Shown here: positions 1 through 7,887 of the stretch, piece by piece
Position numbering within the stretch: the first letter of the stretch is position 1
Layout of the letters: each line of letters starts with the position of its first letter
Assembly: GCF_030813635.1 (NCBI RefSeq)
Contig: NZ_JAUSUM010000003.1
Location: 124,001 to 188,000, forward strand
From: Salibacterium salarium
GTDB taxonomy: Bacteria; Bacillota; Bacilli; Bacillales; Marinococcaceae
Direction of reading: 5' to 3'
DNA length: 64,000 bases
Translations under genes and position numbers: made by a program
The notes under the pieces: model-generated
What the model saw: only the letters and a program-made list of their open reading frames with translations
What the model was told of the DNA's origin: nothing
Databases searched by the model: none

Positions 1-1759
1 TTATGACGGCATAGATTTTCCAAATGTCGCTGCCAATGTCTATGATTCTTCTACCAATGAACTACTGCTTGACCCTTATTATATTAAAGAAATAGATGAT
101 GTAGAAATTGGATTCATCGGTGTAGCAACAACAGAAACACCTGGTATGGTAAAAGAACAAGGGAATGAAAACCTTGAGGTTCGAGATGAGTTGGAGGCAA
201 TCAATACATACTCCAAAGAGTTGGTGGATGACCAAGGAGTTGATGCGATTGTCGTCTTAGCTCATAATCCAGCGGCACAAGAAGACGCCACTTTCACAAA
301 TGAAAAATCAGACGACAAAACTATCGCTAAAGCAGATGGCGGGACATTGATAGAAGACGTAGCAAATTGGGAAAATGAACTCCATGATGAAGTCGACGTC
401 ATCGTTGCCGGACATAATCATCAAACAGTGAACGCTACATTGAACGACGACGTTGCTGTTGTCCAAGCATGGGAATATGGATATGCTTTTGGAGCTATAA
501 ACCTTGTAATAGATTCTGAATCTGGCGATATTATCGGGGAAGAGACGGAAGCTGAAATTATTTATAACACACAAGATGTAACCCCGGATGCAGAGATCAG
601 CGAAATCATTAATAAATATAACGATTTGATTGAACCTATTCAAAATGAAGTCGTCGGGGAAAGTGCTTATAATTATGATAATGAAGGATACCCGTATAAT
701 GATCGTGCATACGCAGATCACGCAATTGGTAATTTAATAGCCGATTCAATGGCTTGGTCGATGGATTCTGATATCGGTATTATGAATGGCGGCGGTATCC
801 GCGAAGGACTGGATGCCGGAGAAATAACATTTGGAGATTTATATGCCATTCAACCATTTCAAAACATGCTTGAAACCTTTACTGTCGATGGGGCCGGGCT
901 TCGTGAAATAATGAATAATCAAATATCAAGCTATGGTCTCGATTACTCTATTTCCGGATTTGAATATACCTACACTTTCGACCATGACAAAGAACAAGGA
1001 CAAGTCGAAGATATGTTTTTGTCAGATGGAACTCCGATTGAAGACGATTTGTCATACACCGTAACAACAAATGATTACAGCTACCTAGCCGATGGCATGG
1101 ACGAATATGCTTTAGGCGAAACAACAATCGGTGATATTGATTCCGATATTCTTCGCGACTATGTAAAAGAGATGGATGAACCACTTGCAATGAAACCAGA
1201 AGGCAGGATAAGACAAGTTACTAATCAATTCGAAGATATCCCGCTTGATAACTGGGCCAATCCATACGTGTTTGATCTTGCTCACAATGGGGTGGCGGAT
1301 GGAACATCAGAGACCACATATTCTCCTTACCAAAACGTCACACGGGCTCAGTTCACATACATGATGACCAATGCATTAGACTTAAGCAGTTCAAGCGACG
1401 CACCATTTGAAGACATTGGCGAGTTAGCGGATGCATCACAAGAGGAAATTACGGCAGCCTACAATGCCGGTATTGTCCAAGGAACGTCTGACAAAACGTT
1501 TGAACCGAACAAACCAATTACTCGTGCTCAAATGGTAACCATGCTAATGAGGGCTTATGAGTATGAGAATGATGAAACGTTCGAAGCTTCTTCCTCAACA
1601 TTTGAAGACATGCATTCTATGAACCAAGAAATGAGGATCGCTGCCGAATCTGCGCACGAACTCGGTTATATCGATGGATATGATAATCAATTCATGCCAA
1701 ATAACACAGCCACCCGTGCCCAAGCAGCCAAAGTATTGTCTCTTTATATGGTAAAATAG
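1..1759 (+). CDS. SLH-anchored 5'-nucleotidase / cyclic phosphodiesterase (5' end missing)
   Basis: The frame is open from the first bases of the window, so the N-terminus (signal peptide and first metal-binding motifs) lies outside. The visible part has the end of a calcineurin-like metallophosphoesterase domain, with GFIGVATTETP near the edge and the metal-ligand histidine motif VIVAGHNHQ. A 5'-nucleotidase C-terminal domain follows (MNGGGIREGLDAGEITFGDL, substrate-binding). Three S-layer-homology repeats end the protein, beginning FEDIPLDNWA, FEDIGELADA and FEDMHSMNQE, each with the TRAQ signature. It should hydrolyse extracellular nucleotides to nucleosides and phosphate while bound non-covalently to the cell wall. 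The protein is strongly acidic, as expected of a halophile exoenzyme. A terminator follows directly. Family call is firm; exact substrate is not. Confidence 0.9.
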   Translation, partial: YDGIDFPNVAANVYDSSTNELLLDPYYIKEIDDVEIGFIGVATTETPGMVKEQGNENLEVRDELEAINTYSKELVDDQGVDAIVVLAHNPAAQEDATFTNEKSDDKTIAKADGGTLIEDVANWENELHDEVDVIVAGHNHQTVNATLNDDVAVVQAWEYGYAFGAINLVIDSESGDIIGEETEAEIIYNTQDVTPDAEISEIINKYNDLIEPIQNEVVGESAYNYDNEGYPYNDRAYADHAIGNLIADSMAWSMDSDIGIMNGGGIREGLDAGEITFGDLYAIQPFQNMLETFTVDGAGLREIMNNQISSYGLDYSISGFEYTYTFDHDKEQGQVEDMFLSDGTPIEDDLSYTVTTNDYSYLADGMDEYALGETTIGDIDSDILRDYVKEMDEPLAMKPEGRIRQVTNQFEDIPLDNWANPYVFDLAHNGVADGTSETTYSPYQNVTRAQFTYMMTNALDLSSSSDAPFEDIGELADASQEEITAAYNAGIVQGTSDKTFEPNKPITRAQMVTMLMRAYEYENDETFEASSSTFEDMHSMNQEMRIAAESAHELGYIDGYDNQFMPNNTATRAQAAKVLSLYMVK

Positions 1760-1770
1760 TCATCCTCGTT

Positions 1771-1804
1771 AAGGTAGTCCCCACTCATAGGGACTGCCTT
1801 TTCC
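1771..1804 (+). terminator. Rho-independent terminator of the 5'-nucleotidase gene
   Basis: AGGTAGTCCC pairs with GGGACTGCCT across a short loop and is followed by a T-rich run. It begins 11 bp after the stop codon. Confidence 0.8.
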
Positions 1805-1864
1805 CTTTCCCTTAACCGACACCAATAGAACACTCCCTACTTGTTCTATTTTCTAGTAAAATTG

Positions 1865-2146
1865 TTAAAACAATGTCATCGCCCAACCAAGCAGAATGAA
1901 AGCAATGACAGTCATAAAGATATCTTTTCCTTTCTTCTCTCCTGTATAAAATACGATTTTCAGAACATGAAAAACGATAAAACCAACAATAATGAGGGTA
2001 GCATAGGACAACACAATTACAGACGGTATCGATGTTATTTGAAGCAGTATGAAAACAATCAGCAGCACTAAAAGGAAAGACAGCTTTGCATTTTTATTAA
2101 CCTCTGGATTAAATAGTTTTTCTTTTTTCGTTACCTCATCGTTCAT
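1865..2146 (-). CDS. Small three-helix membrane protein, unknown function
   Basis: 93 residues. A short charged N-terminus (MNDEVTKKEKLFNPEVNKNA) is followed by about three hydrophobic segments, roughly residues 24-42, 46-65 and 77-93, with a KKGKD loop between the last two. The ATG at 2146 is preferred over an upstream GTG at 2155 because AAGAGGTG lies 6 bp before it and overlaps the GTG. It lies downstream of htpX on the same strand, behind a weak hairpin. I do not recognise a named family; probably a Bacillaceae-specific membrane protein. Confidence 0.65.
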   Translation of the reverse strand: MNDEVTKKEKLFNPEVNKNAKLSFLLVLLIVFILLQITSIPSVIVLSYATLIIVGFIVFHVLKIVFYTGEKKGKDIFMTVIAFILLGWAMTLF

Positions 2147-2208
2147 TCTCCACACCTCTTATTATTGCATATCTGAGATATTGTATTATTATTCCAAAAG
2201 AACAGCAG

Positions 2209-2237
2209 AAAGCCAGACCACAATCGGGCCTGGCTCT
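2209..2237 (-). terminator. Imperfect hairpin downstream of htpX
   Basis: AGCCAGACC and GGCCTGGCT pair with one mismatch, just past the htpX stop. The T run on the minus strand is short, so termination may be partial. Confidence 0.4.
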
Positions 2238-2245
2238 ATTGTTTA

Positions 2246-3145
2246 TTACTTTTCTTCTAAGCGGCGAATTCGTTCATCTAACGGAGGATGGGAGGAAAAC
2301 AAGCTCGCCATCGTTGACTTGTTGTTGATTTTCAACGTCTGTAATGATGTCTGACTATCATCTACCATGTTCGACCGTGCTTGCAAAGATTGCAGCGCCT
2401 GTTTCATTTTGTCTTTTCCGGCAAGATCTGCCCCGCCTTTGTCAGCGTGAAACTCTCGGTACCGCGAGTATGCATTAACGACAAGGCTGCCAAGAATAGA
2501 GAATATAATCTGAAACACAATAATAGCTGCAAAGTGAACAAGCATACGCATACCATCATTTTGTACAAAACGAGAAACGATAGATGCTACAATTCGAGAA
2601 AGGAATACAACAAATGTGTTAATGATTCCTTGCAATAACGTCATCGTTATCATATCACCATTAGCAACGTGCGCCACTTCATGAGCAAGAACACCTTCCA
2701 CAGAATTATCATCCATAGAGTTGAGCAAACCACTCGATACGGCAACTAACGAGCGTTTCTTAGTTGGACCCGTTGCAAATGCATTGACTTCTTTAGAATT
2801 GTAAATACCGACTTCCGGCATATGGACCATACCGGCACTACGACATAAACGATGAACTTTATCTACTAGCTCACGCTCTGTGCCAGTGCTGGTTCCTGGA
2901 TCTATAACATTTACACCCATCATTTTCTTCGCAATAATCCGAGATAAACCAAGAGAAATGAAGGCTCCGCTAAAACCTATAACGGCACTGAAGATTAGCA
3001 GGGAGACATAATTTATATTACCCGCGGCTGTTGCTCCCATACTCGGAATCTCCACACCAAACATACTCAATATACTAAAGACGATTGTAACCATAGTAAG
3101 AATGAGAACGTTGGTTATAATAAACAGTAGAATCCTTTTACCCAA
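2246..3145 (-). CDS. htpX: Membrane zinc protease HtpX (peptidase M48)
   Basis: 299 residues, normal for the family. Two N-terminal membrane helices (about residues 5-30 and 45-65) are followed by the M48 catalytic domain. The zinc motif is [10 protein letters not shown], with a later glutamate in the REFHADKGG segment acting as third ligand in this family. HtpX degrades misfolded or damaged membrane proteins with its active site on the cytoplasmic face. Translation most likely starts at the TTG at 3145, behind a clear GGGAGG site; no ATG lies close by. The gene is monocistronic or leads the small membrane gene downstream. Confidence 0.93.
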   Translation of the reverse strand: MGKRILLFIITNVLILTMVTIVFSILSMFGVEIPSMGATAAGNINYVSLLIFSAVIGFSGAFISLGLSRIIAKKMMGVNVIDPGTSTGTERELVDKVHRLCRSAGMVHMPEVGIYNSKEVNAFATGPTKKRSLVAVSSGLLNSMDDNSVEGVLAHEVAHVANGDMITMTLLQGIINTFVVFLSRIVASIVSRFVQNDGMRMLVHFAAIIVFQIIFSILGSLVVNAYSRYREFHADKGGADLAGKDKMKQALQSLQARSNMVDDSQTSLQTLKINNKSTMASLFSSHPPLDERIRRLEEK

Positions 3146-3190
3146 GTTAATTTCCTCCCAATTGATATTTTATTATATAGTTTAAAGCTG

Positions 3191-3200
3191 TTTACGTAAA
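3191..3200. promoter_or_regulatory. Short palindrome upstream of aconitase and htpX
   Basis: TTTACGTAAA is a perfect 10-bp palindrome, extended by GTT/AAC-like flanks, in the 211-bp divergent intergenic region between htpX and aconitase. It might be an operator, but no matching regulator is identified and such short palindromes arise by chance. Confidence 0.2.
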
Positions 3201-3356
3201 ACATATATAAAACGTTTCACTTTTATGATTGTAACATTTTTCGTGATGTTTGGCTTGTTTTATGCTTTCTTTGTTTAGATATTCTATCACAAAGGTATAG
3301 ATAAACCAGAACCATTTATACTAAGTTCTAAGTTTTAAAAGGAGGTTCACCTAGTT

Positions 3357-5312
3357 ATGGCTTTAAATGTGGCACAAAAACTTATCAAGAACCACTTGGT
3401 TTCCGGTGAAATGGCACCTGGAAAAGAAATTTCATTATCTATAGATCAAACGTTAACACAAGATGCCACAGGTACGATGGTTATGCTTGAGCTTGAAGCA
3501 ATGGAAATTGAACGTGCAAAAACCGAGGCTTCTGCGCAATATGTTGACCACAATGTGATTCAAGAAGATAGTAAGAACCCTGATGATCACTTATTTTTAG
3601 AAAGTGCGGCAAAACGATTCGGTCTTTATTTCAGCCGTCCAGGTAATGGTGTCAGCCATCCCGTTCATATGCAGCGTCTAGCCGTTCCTGGCAGAACATT
3701 ACTTGGTTCCGACAGTCATACCTGTGCGAATGGTTGTATGGGAATGCTTGCTATGGGAGCAGGTGGTATAGATGTTGCAATGGCTATCGCTGGTGAACCT
3801 TACTACGTTAAAATGCCTCAAATTTGGGGTGTAAAACTTACGGGTGAACTGCCTGATTGGGTAGGAGCAAAGGATATCATTCTTGAGTTCTTGCGCCGCC
3901 ATGATGTGAAGGGCGGGGTCGGAAAAATCATTGAATACTATGGACCCGGCTTGGAACAATTAAGTGCGATGGATCGTCATGTTATTGCCAACATGGGAGC
4001 TGAACTTGGTGCAACCGCAACTGTATTTCCTTCCGATGGAGAAGTCAAACGATTCCTCAAAAGCCAAGGACGTGAAGAGGATTGGCATGAAATCACTGCA
4101 GACCAAGAAGCAACATATGACATCGATGAAGAAATCGATCTTTCTACATTAGTTCCAATGATTGCAAAGCCTTCTAGTCCAGGTAACGTTGTCCCTATCA
4201 CAGAAGTAGAAGGAGAAGAAATTTATCAATCCTATGTTGGTTCCTCAGCAAACCCCGGGTATAGTGATTTTGCTATTGCTGCTAATATCGTGAAAGGACA
4301 GCAAATCGCAAGTGGCGTGTCTTTTGATATTAACCCGACCTCTAGACAAATGCTCACGGATCTCGTTGAGAACGGGCATATCGCCAGTCTACTATCATCT
4401 GGGGCCAGATTGCATCAGGCAGGCTGTAATGGCTGTATCGGTATGGGACAGGCGCCTGCCTCAGGCCGTAATAGTCTAAGAACAACTCCTCGTAACTTCC
4501 CTGGACGTTCCGGCACTAGAGAAGACAGCGTATTTTTATGTGGACCTGAAGTGGCAGCAGCTTCTGCCTTATACGGGAAAATCACTGATCCAAGAACACT
4601 AAATATGTCCTACCCTCATGTAAACGAGCCTGATCAACCTACAGTAGATTTTCGATTGCTTGAAGAACCCCTTGCTTTAGAAGATGCCAAAAAAACCGAG
4701 TTGCATAAAGGACCGAACATTGCATCCATTCCATATATGGAGCCATTACCAGATAACATTAACGTTCCCGTTTTACTAAAAGTAGGAGACAATTTCTCCA
4801 CTGATGAGATTTTAGCCGGGGGCGCACGTGTACTTCCTTATCGAAGTAACCTCCCCGAAATCAGTAAATTCGCTTTCGAAATCTTAGACGAAGACTATTA
4901 TAATAGGTCTATGGACATACGTGAGAAAACAGGCCACGCCATCATTGGCGGAACAAACTACGGGCAAGGATCCAGTCGCGAACATGCTGCGTTGGCGCCC
5001 CGTTATTTAGGATTAAAAGTCGTAATTGTTAAAGACTTTGCTAGGATTCACCTTCAAAACTTAATTAATTTTGGTATTCTTCCACTTACCTTCGCAGATC
5101 CACGCGATTTTGACCAACTCGAACAAGGAGACACGTTGGAGTTGAAAAATGTAAGAGAAACCATACAAGACAGTAAAGAATTAACGGCTGTCGTAAAGGA
5201 AAAAAATAAAGAAATCCGAATCCTTCATGCATTATCCGACCGTCAAGTGGACATCATGTTAACAGGAGGACTAATTAACTGGGTGAAAGACAGACAGCAA
5301 GATAAAGCTTAA
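3357..5312 (+). CDS. Aconitate hydratase, compact form
   Basis: 651 residues. It interconverts citrate and isocitrate through cis-aconitate in the TCA cycle using a [4Fe-4S] cluster. The cluster cysteines are visible: C123 in GSDSHTCANG, and C357 and C360 in AGCNGCIGMG. The C-terminal swivel domain has GGTNYGQGSSREHAAL (about residues 538-553), which holds the substrate-binding serine and arginine. The classical Bacillus CitB/AcnA is about 900 residues, so this is the shorter aconitase type seen in some other bacteria. The start follows AAAAGGAGGTTCACC at ideal spacing. A small zinc-knuckle gene lies 42 bp downstream before a shared terminator, suggesting one transcript. Homoaconitase or isopropylmalate isomerase activity is less likely, because both halves are in one chain of aconitase type. 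Confidence 0.9.
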   Translation: MALNVAQKLIKNHLVSGEMAPGKEISLSIDQTLTQDATGTMVMLELEAMEIERAKTEASAQYVDHNVIQEDSKNPDDHLFLESAAKRFGLYFSRPGNGVSHPVHMQRLAVPGRTLLGSDSHTCANGCMGMLAMGAGGIDVAMAIAGEPYYVKMPQIWGVKLTGELPDWVGAKDIILEFLRRHDVKGGVGKIIEYYGPGLEQLSAMDRHVIANMGAELGATATVFPSDGEVKRFLKSQGREEDWHEITADQEATYDIDEEIDLSTLVPMIAKPSSPGNVVPITEVEGEEIYQSYVGSSANPGYSDFAIAANIVKGQQIASGVSFDINPTSRQMLTDLVENGHIASLLSSGARLHQAGCNGCIGMGQAPASGRNSLRTTPRNFPGRSGTREDSVFLCGPEVAAASALYGKITDPRTLNMSYPHVNEPDQPTVDFRLLEEPLALEDAKKTELHKGPNIASIPYMEPLPDNINVPVLLKVGDNFSTDEILAGGARVLPYRSNLPEISKFAFEILDEDYYNRSMDIREKTGHAIIGGTNYGQGSSREHAALAPRYLGLKVVIVKDFARIHLQNLINFGILPLTFADPRDFDQLEQGDTLELKNVRETIQDSKELTAVVKEKNKEIRILHALSDRQVDIMLTGGLINWVKDRQQDKA

Positions 5313-5354
5313 TTTCCTCCTATTCATTTTCCTCCTAAAAGGAGCAAATTAATC

Positions 5355-5525
5355 ATGAATGAAAATGTATGTAAAGCTTGTGATGGTTCCGGTTTGTTGA
5401 TGGATGATGAACAATGGAAATATTCCTGCAGTGTATGCGGGGGAGATGGGATTTTGGAAGCTGGTGAAAGTCCGGAACCCGAAGGACCCTTCGATGTCGA
5501 TGGCAATAACAGAACGCTTGAATAG
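5355..5525 (+). CDS. Tiny zinc-knuckle protein with DnaJ-like CxxCxGxG pair
   Basis: 56 residues, starting MNENVCKACDGSGL. It holds two CxxCxGxG units, CKACDGSG (from residue 6) and CSVCGGDG (from residue 25), the spacing of a DnaJ-type zinc finger, followed by an acidic, Pro/Gly-rich tail. The start has AAAGGAG 11 bp upstream. It resembles the small YuiA-type proteins of Bacillus in architecture; that comparison is from memory. It lies between aconitase and a strong terminator, so it is probably co-transcribed with aconitase. Function unknown; zinc binding is the only safe inference. Confidence 0.7.
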   Translation: MNENVCKACDGSGLLMDDEQWKYSCSVCGGDGILEAGESPEPEGPFDVDGNNRTLE

Positions 5526-5568
5526 GAAAAGCTTCATGGCTGGAGTGAACCAGCTATGAAGCTTTTTT
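5526..5568. terminator. Bidirectional terminator
   Basis: A long stem pairs GAAAAGCTTCATGGCTGG with CCAGCTATGAAGCTTTTTT (one mismatch). It sits between the zinc-knuckle gene (+) and the flavin reductase gene (-), with T-rich flanks on both strands. Confidence 0.9.
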
Positions 5569-5577
5569 CAAAAGACA

Positions 5578-6036
5578 CTATTTAAATTGTTTATAGTTGC
5601 CCTCAAAATACAGTAACGGTTCTTCATCCTGAATCTTGAGATTATCGACTTTTCCGATAAACAATGTGTGATCTCCTGCTTCATGACTGTCATAAACACG
5701 GCATGCAATATTCACAAGAGCATCCTCAATAATAGGCTGTTTTTCAAAACGTTCAAATGGAACATCTATTTCTTCTTTCAATTGATTCGCGAAATATTGA
5801 GAAAGTTCGGTTTGGTTTTCTTTTAATATACTTACCGCAAACGTACCTGACTGTTCTATCATATCATGGGAATTAGCATGTTTTGCGACCGAGATTAGTA
5901 CAAGCTTCGGATCAAGGGAAACAGACATAAACGCGTTGGCCGTCATACCATGTACTTCTCCATCCACCTCTGTTGTTACAATCGTAACACCAGTCGCAAA
6001 CTTGCTCATCGCCGTTTTAAATAAACGATCATCCAT
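5578..6036 (-). CDS. Flavin reductase-like FMN-binding protein
   Basis: 152 residues, typical of the single-domain flavin reductase / DIM6-NTAB family (HpaC-like). Characteristic segments are FATGVTIVTT near residue 13, HGMTANAFMSVSLDPKLVLI near residue 29 (FMN phosphate binding), and DHTLFIGKV with LLYFEGNYK at the C-terminus. Such proteins reduce free flavin with NAD(P)H, usually to feed a flavin-dependent monooxygenase. No monooxygenase is seen nearby, so the partner is unknown. The start has GGAGG upstream. The gene is flanked by a strong terminator and reads alone. Confidence 0.85.
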   Translation of the reverse strand: MDDRLFKTAMSKFATGVTIVTTEVDGEVHGMTANAFMSVSLDPKLVLISVAKHANSHDMIEQSGTFAVSILKENQTELSQYFANQLKEEIDVPFERFEKQPIIEDALVNIACRVYDSHEAGDHTLFIGKVDNLKIQDEEPLLYFEGNYKQFK

Positions 6037-6182
6037 CGATACTTCCTCCTCCGTCTGATTTCAAAACAAAAAGTCACCATCAACGTTACATGGAAACGAG
6101 TGATTATGCAACGAATACAAAATAAAGGTTTAGTTATTCTGTATTAGGGAAAGGTTGTCTTAAAAACTGGAGGAATAGGCAT

Positions 6183-6956
6183 ATGTACTCTCTTTCAAAC
6201 AAAACGGTAATTATAACAGGATCGGCATCTGGTATCGGAAAAGCAACAGCATTACAAATAGCAGCAGCTGGGGCGAATGTCGCACTGATTGATATACAAG
6301 ATTCCAAACAGACAGCTGATGAAATCATAAATAACAATGGCAGCGTTATCACTTTTAAAACTGATGTAACAGACGCCCAACAAATGAAAGAAGCTTTCTC
6401 ACAGACAGCTGAAAAATGGGGGAAGATTGATGGTGTTTTTTCTAATGCAGGGATGAATGGAAAAGTTACTCCTATCGAAGATTTTGAACCAAGCGACTGG
6501 GATCATACATTAGCTGTTAACTTAAAAAGCAGTTTTTTATCGACAAAGTATGCAATCCCTTACATGAAAGAAACAGGGGGGAGTATCATCATTACAAGCT
6601 CTATCAACGGAAACAGAACGTTCTCGGCTCTAGGAATGTCAGCCTACAGCTCCTCCAAAGCAGGACAAGTTGCTTTTTCAAAAATGGCAGCTGTGGAACT
6701 TCGGCCATATAATATTCGCGTAAACACCATTTGTCCCGGGGCTGTGCAAACAAATATTTTGGATCGAACCTATCGGGATGAGGGCCAACTAGAAAAAATA
6801 ACTCAAACAGGTGGTCACAATAATGAGGGGGCAAACCTTGATCAAGCGGTCTCCCCCGATAAAATTGCAAATCTGGTATTATTCATGCTGTCAGACGAAT
6901 CCGCTCATATTACAGGAACGGAAGTATACATCGACGGAACGGAATCTTTATCATAA
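6183..6956 (+). CDS. SDR-family NAD(P)-dependent oxidoreductase
   Basis: 257 residues, the classical SDR length. The Rossmann motif TGSASGIG lies at residues 12-19, an N-A-G motif in FSNAGMNG, and the catalytic tetrad comes from S in ITSSINGN, then YSSSK (Tyr and Lys). The PGAVQTN loop after the active site is the substrate-loop region. It should oxidise or reduce a small alcohol/ketone, but the substrate cannot be read from the sequence. Ribosome site GGAGG lies 9 bp before the ATG. Its stop codon abuts the stop codon of ku on the other strand with no gap and no terminator between. Confidence 0.85.
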   Translation: MYSLSNKTVIITGSASGIGKATALQIAAAGANVALIDIQDSKQTADEIINNNGSVITFKTDVTDAQQMKEAFSQTAEKWGKIDGVFSNAGMNGKVTPIEDFEPSDWDHTLAVNLKSSFLSTKYAIPYMKETGGSIIITSSINGNRTFSALGMSAYSSSKAGQVAFSKMAAVELRPYNIRVNTICPGAVQTNILDRTYRDEGQLEKITQTGGHNNEGANLDQAVSPDKIANLVLFMLSDESAHITGTEVYIDGTESLS

Positions 6957-7799
6957 TTAAGAAGTTGCTTTCTTTTTGGGACCACTGCCTGTTTTTGGAG
7001 TACCTTTTTTCTTCGTGGCTACCTTCTTTTTATTTTTATCCACCGATGCTTGGAGAGCCTCCATCAAGTCAGCTACATTATCTTTTGGAGTCTCTTGATT
7101 GGCTGAAACAACTTCTTCTCCATTTTCTTTTGCTTCGATTAATTGTACTAATTTTTTCCGGTATTCATCTTCATATTTTTCTGGTTCAAATTCTGTGCTA
7201 AGCTGATCTATCAGCATTTTTGCGGTATGAAGCTCTTTTTCTTCAAGCTTCTCTTCTCCCGGAACATTAGGTACATCTGCAGCACTTCTTATTTCATCTG
7301 AATAATGGAGTGTTTCCAGCAAAATAGTGTTTTTATAAATGCGCAGTGCCGCCAACTGCTCTTTCGATCGAATCATGATTTTTGCAATCCCGACCTTTCG
7401 AGAGTCCTGCAGGGCTTGTCTCAACAAGGAATATGCTTTTGCGCCTCCTTCGTTAGGACCTAGAAAATAGCTGCGATTAAAATAAATAGGATCGATATCA
7501 TCTATATTAATAAAATCAAGAATTTCGACTGCTTTTTCCCCCGCTTCTTGACGAAGTTCTTCAAGCTCGTCGTTTTTCATTACAATATAATGACCATTTG
7601 TTGTTTCGTACCCTTTCACCAAGTCCTCTTTTTCCACTTTTTCTTCGCACACCGGGCACACCTTTTCATACTTTATTGGTGTTTTGCATTTTTCGTGCAG
7701 ATTACGAAATGATATGTCTTTGTCTTCCGTTGCCGCATGCATTTTAATTGGAATACTTACCAGACCGAACTGAATACTCCCTTTCCACATCGTATGCAT
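6957..7799 (-). CDS. ku: DNA end-binding protein Ku
   Basis: 280 residues. The N-terminal MHTMWKGSIQFGLVSIPIKM is the hallmark start of bacterial Ku; the Ku70/80-type ring domain fills about residues 3-200. The C-terminal 40 residues are a lysine-rich tail (for example KKVATKKKGTPKTG) that in bacterial Ku helps binding to DNA. It loads on double-strand ends and recruits LigD for non-homologous end joining. The gene is divergent from ligD across an 88-bp gap, so the pair likely shares a regulatory region. In sporulating Bacillus the Ku/LigD pair protects germinating spores; that role is inferred here. Confidence 0.95.
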   Translation of the reverse strand: MHTMWKGSIQFGLVSIPIKMHAATEDKDISFRNLHEKCKTPIKYEKVCPVCEEKVEKEDLVKGYETTNGHYIVMKNDELEELRQEAGEKAVEILDFINIDDIDPIYFNRSYFLGPNEGGAKAYSLLRQALQDSRKVGIAKIMIRSKEQLAALRIYKNTILLETLHYSDEIRSAADVPNVPGEEKLEEKELHTAKMLIDQLSTEFEPEKYEDEYRKKLVQLIEAKENGEEVVSANQETPKDNVADLMEALQASVDKNKKKVATKKKGTPKTGSGPKKKATS

Positions 7800-7887
7800 A
7801 GATGAACATCCTCCTTTTTTGCTTATTGTGCATGACTTATACGTTTGTCATTCATACTAACGACAAGGAGATAAGAAAAAGGAGAGA

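Noticed and set aside
308-721. 137-codon minus-strand frame opposite the 5'-nucleotidase
   Set aside because: Shadow of a clearly coding plus-strand gene; no ribosome site and implausible residue content.
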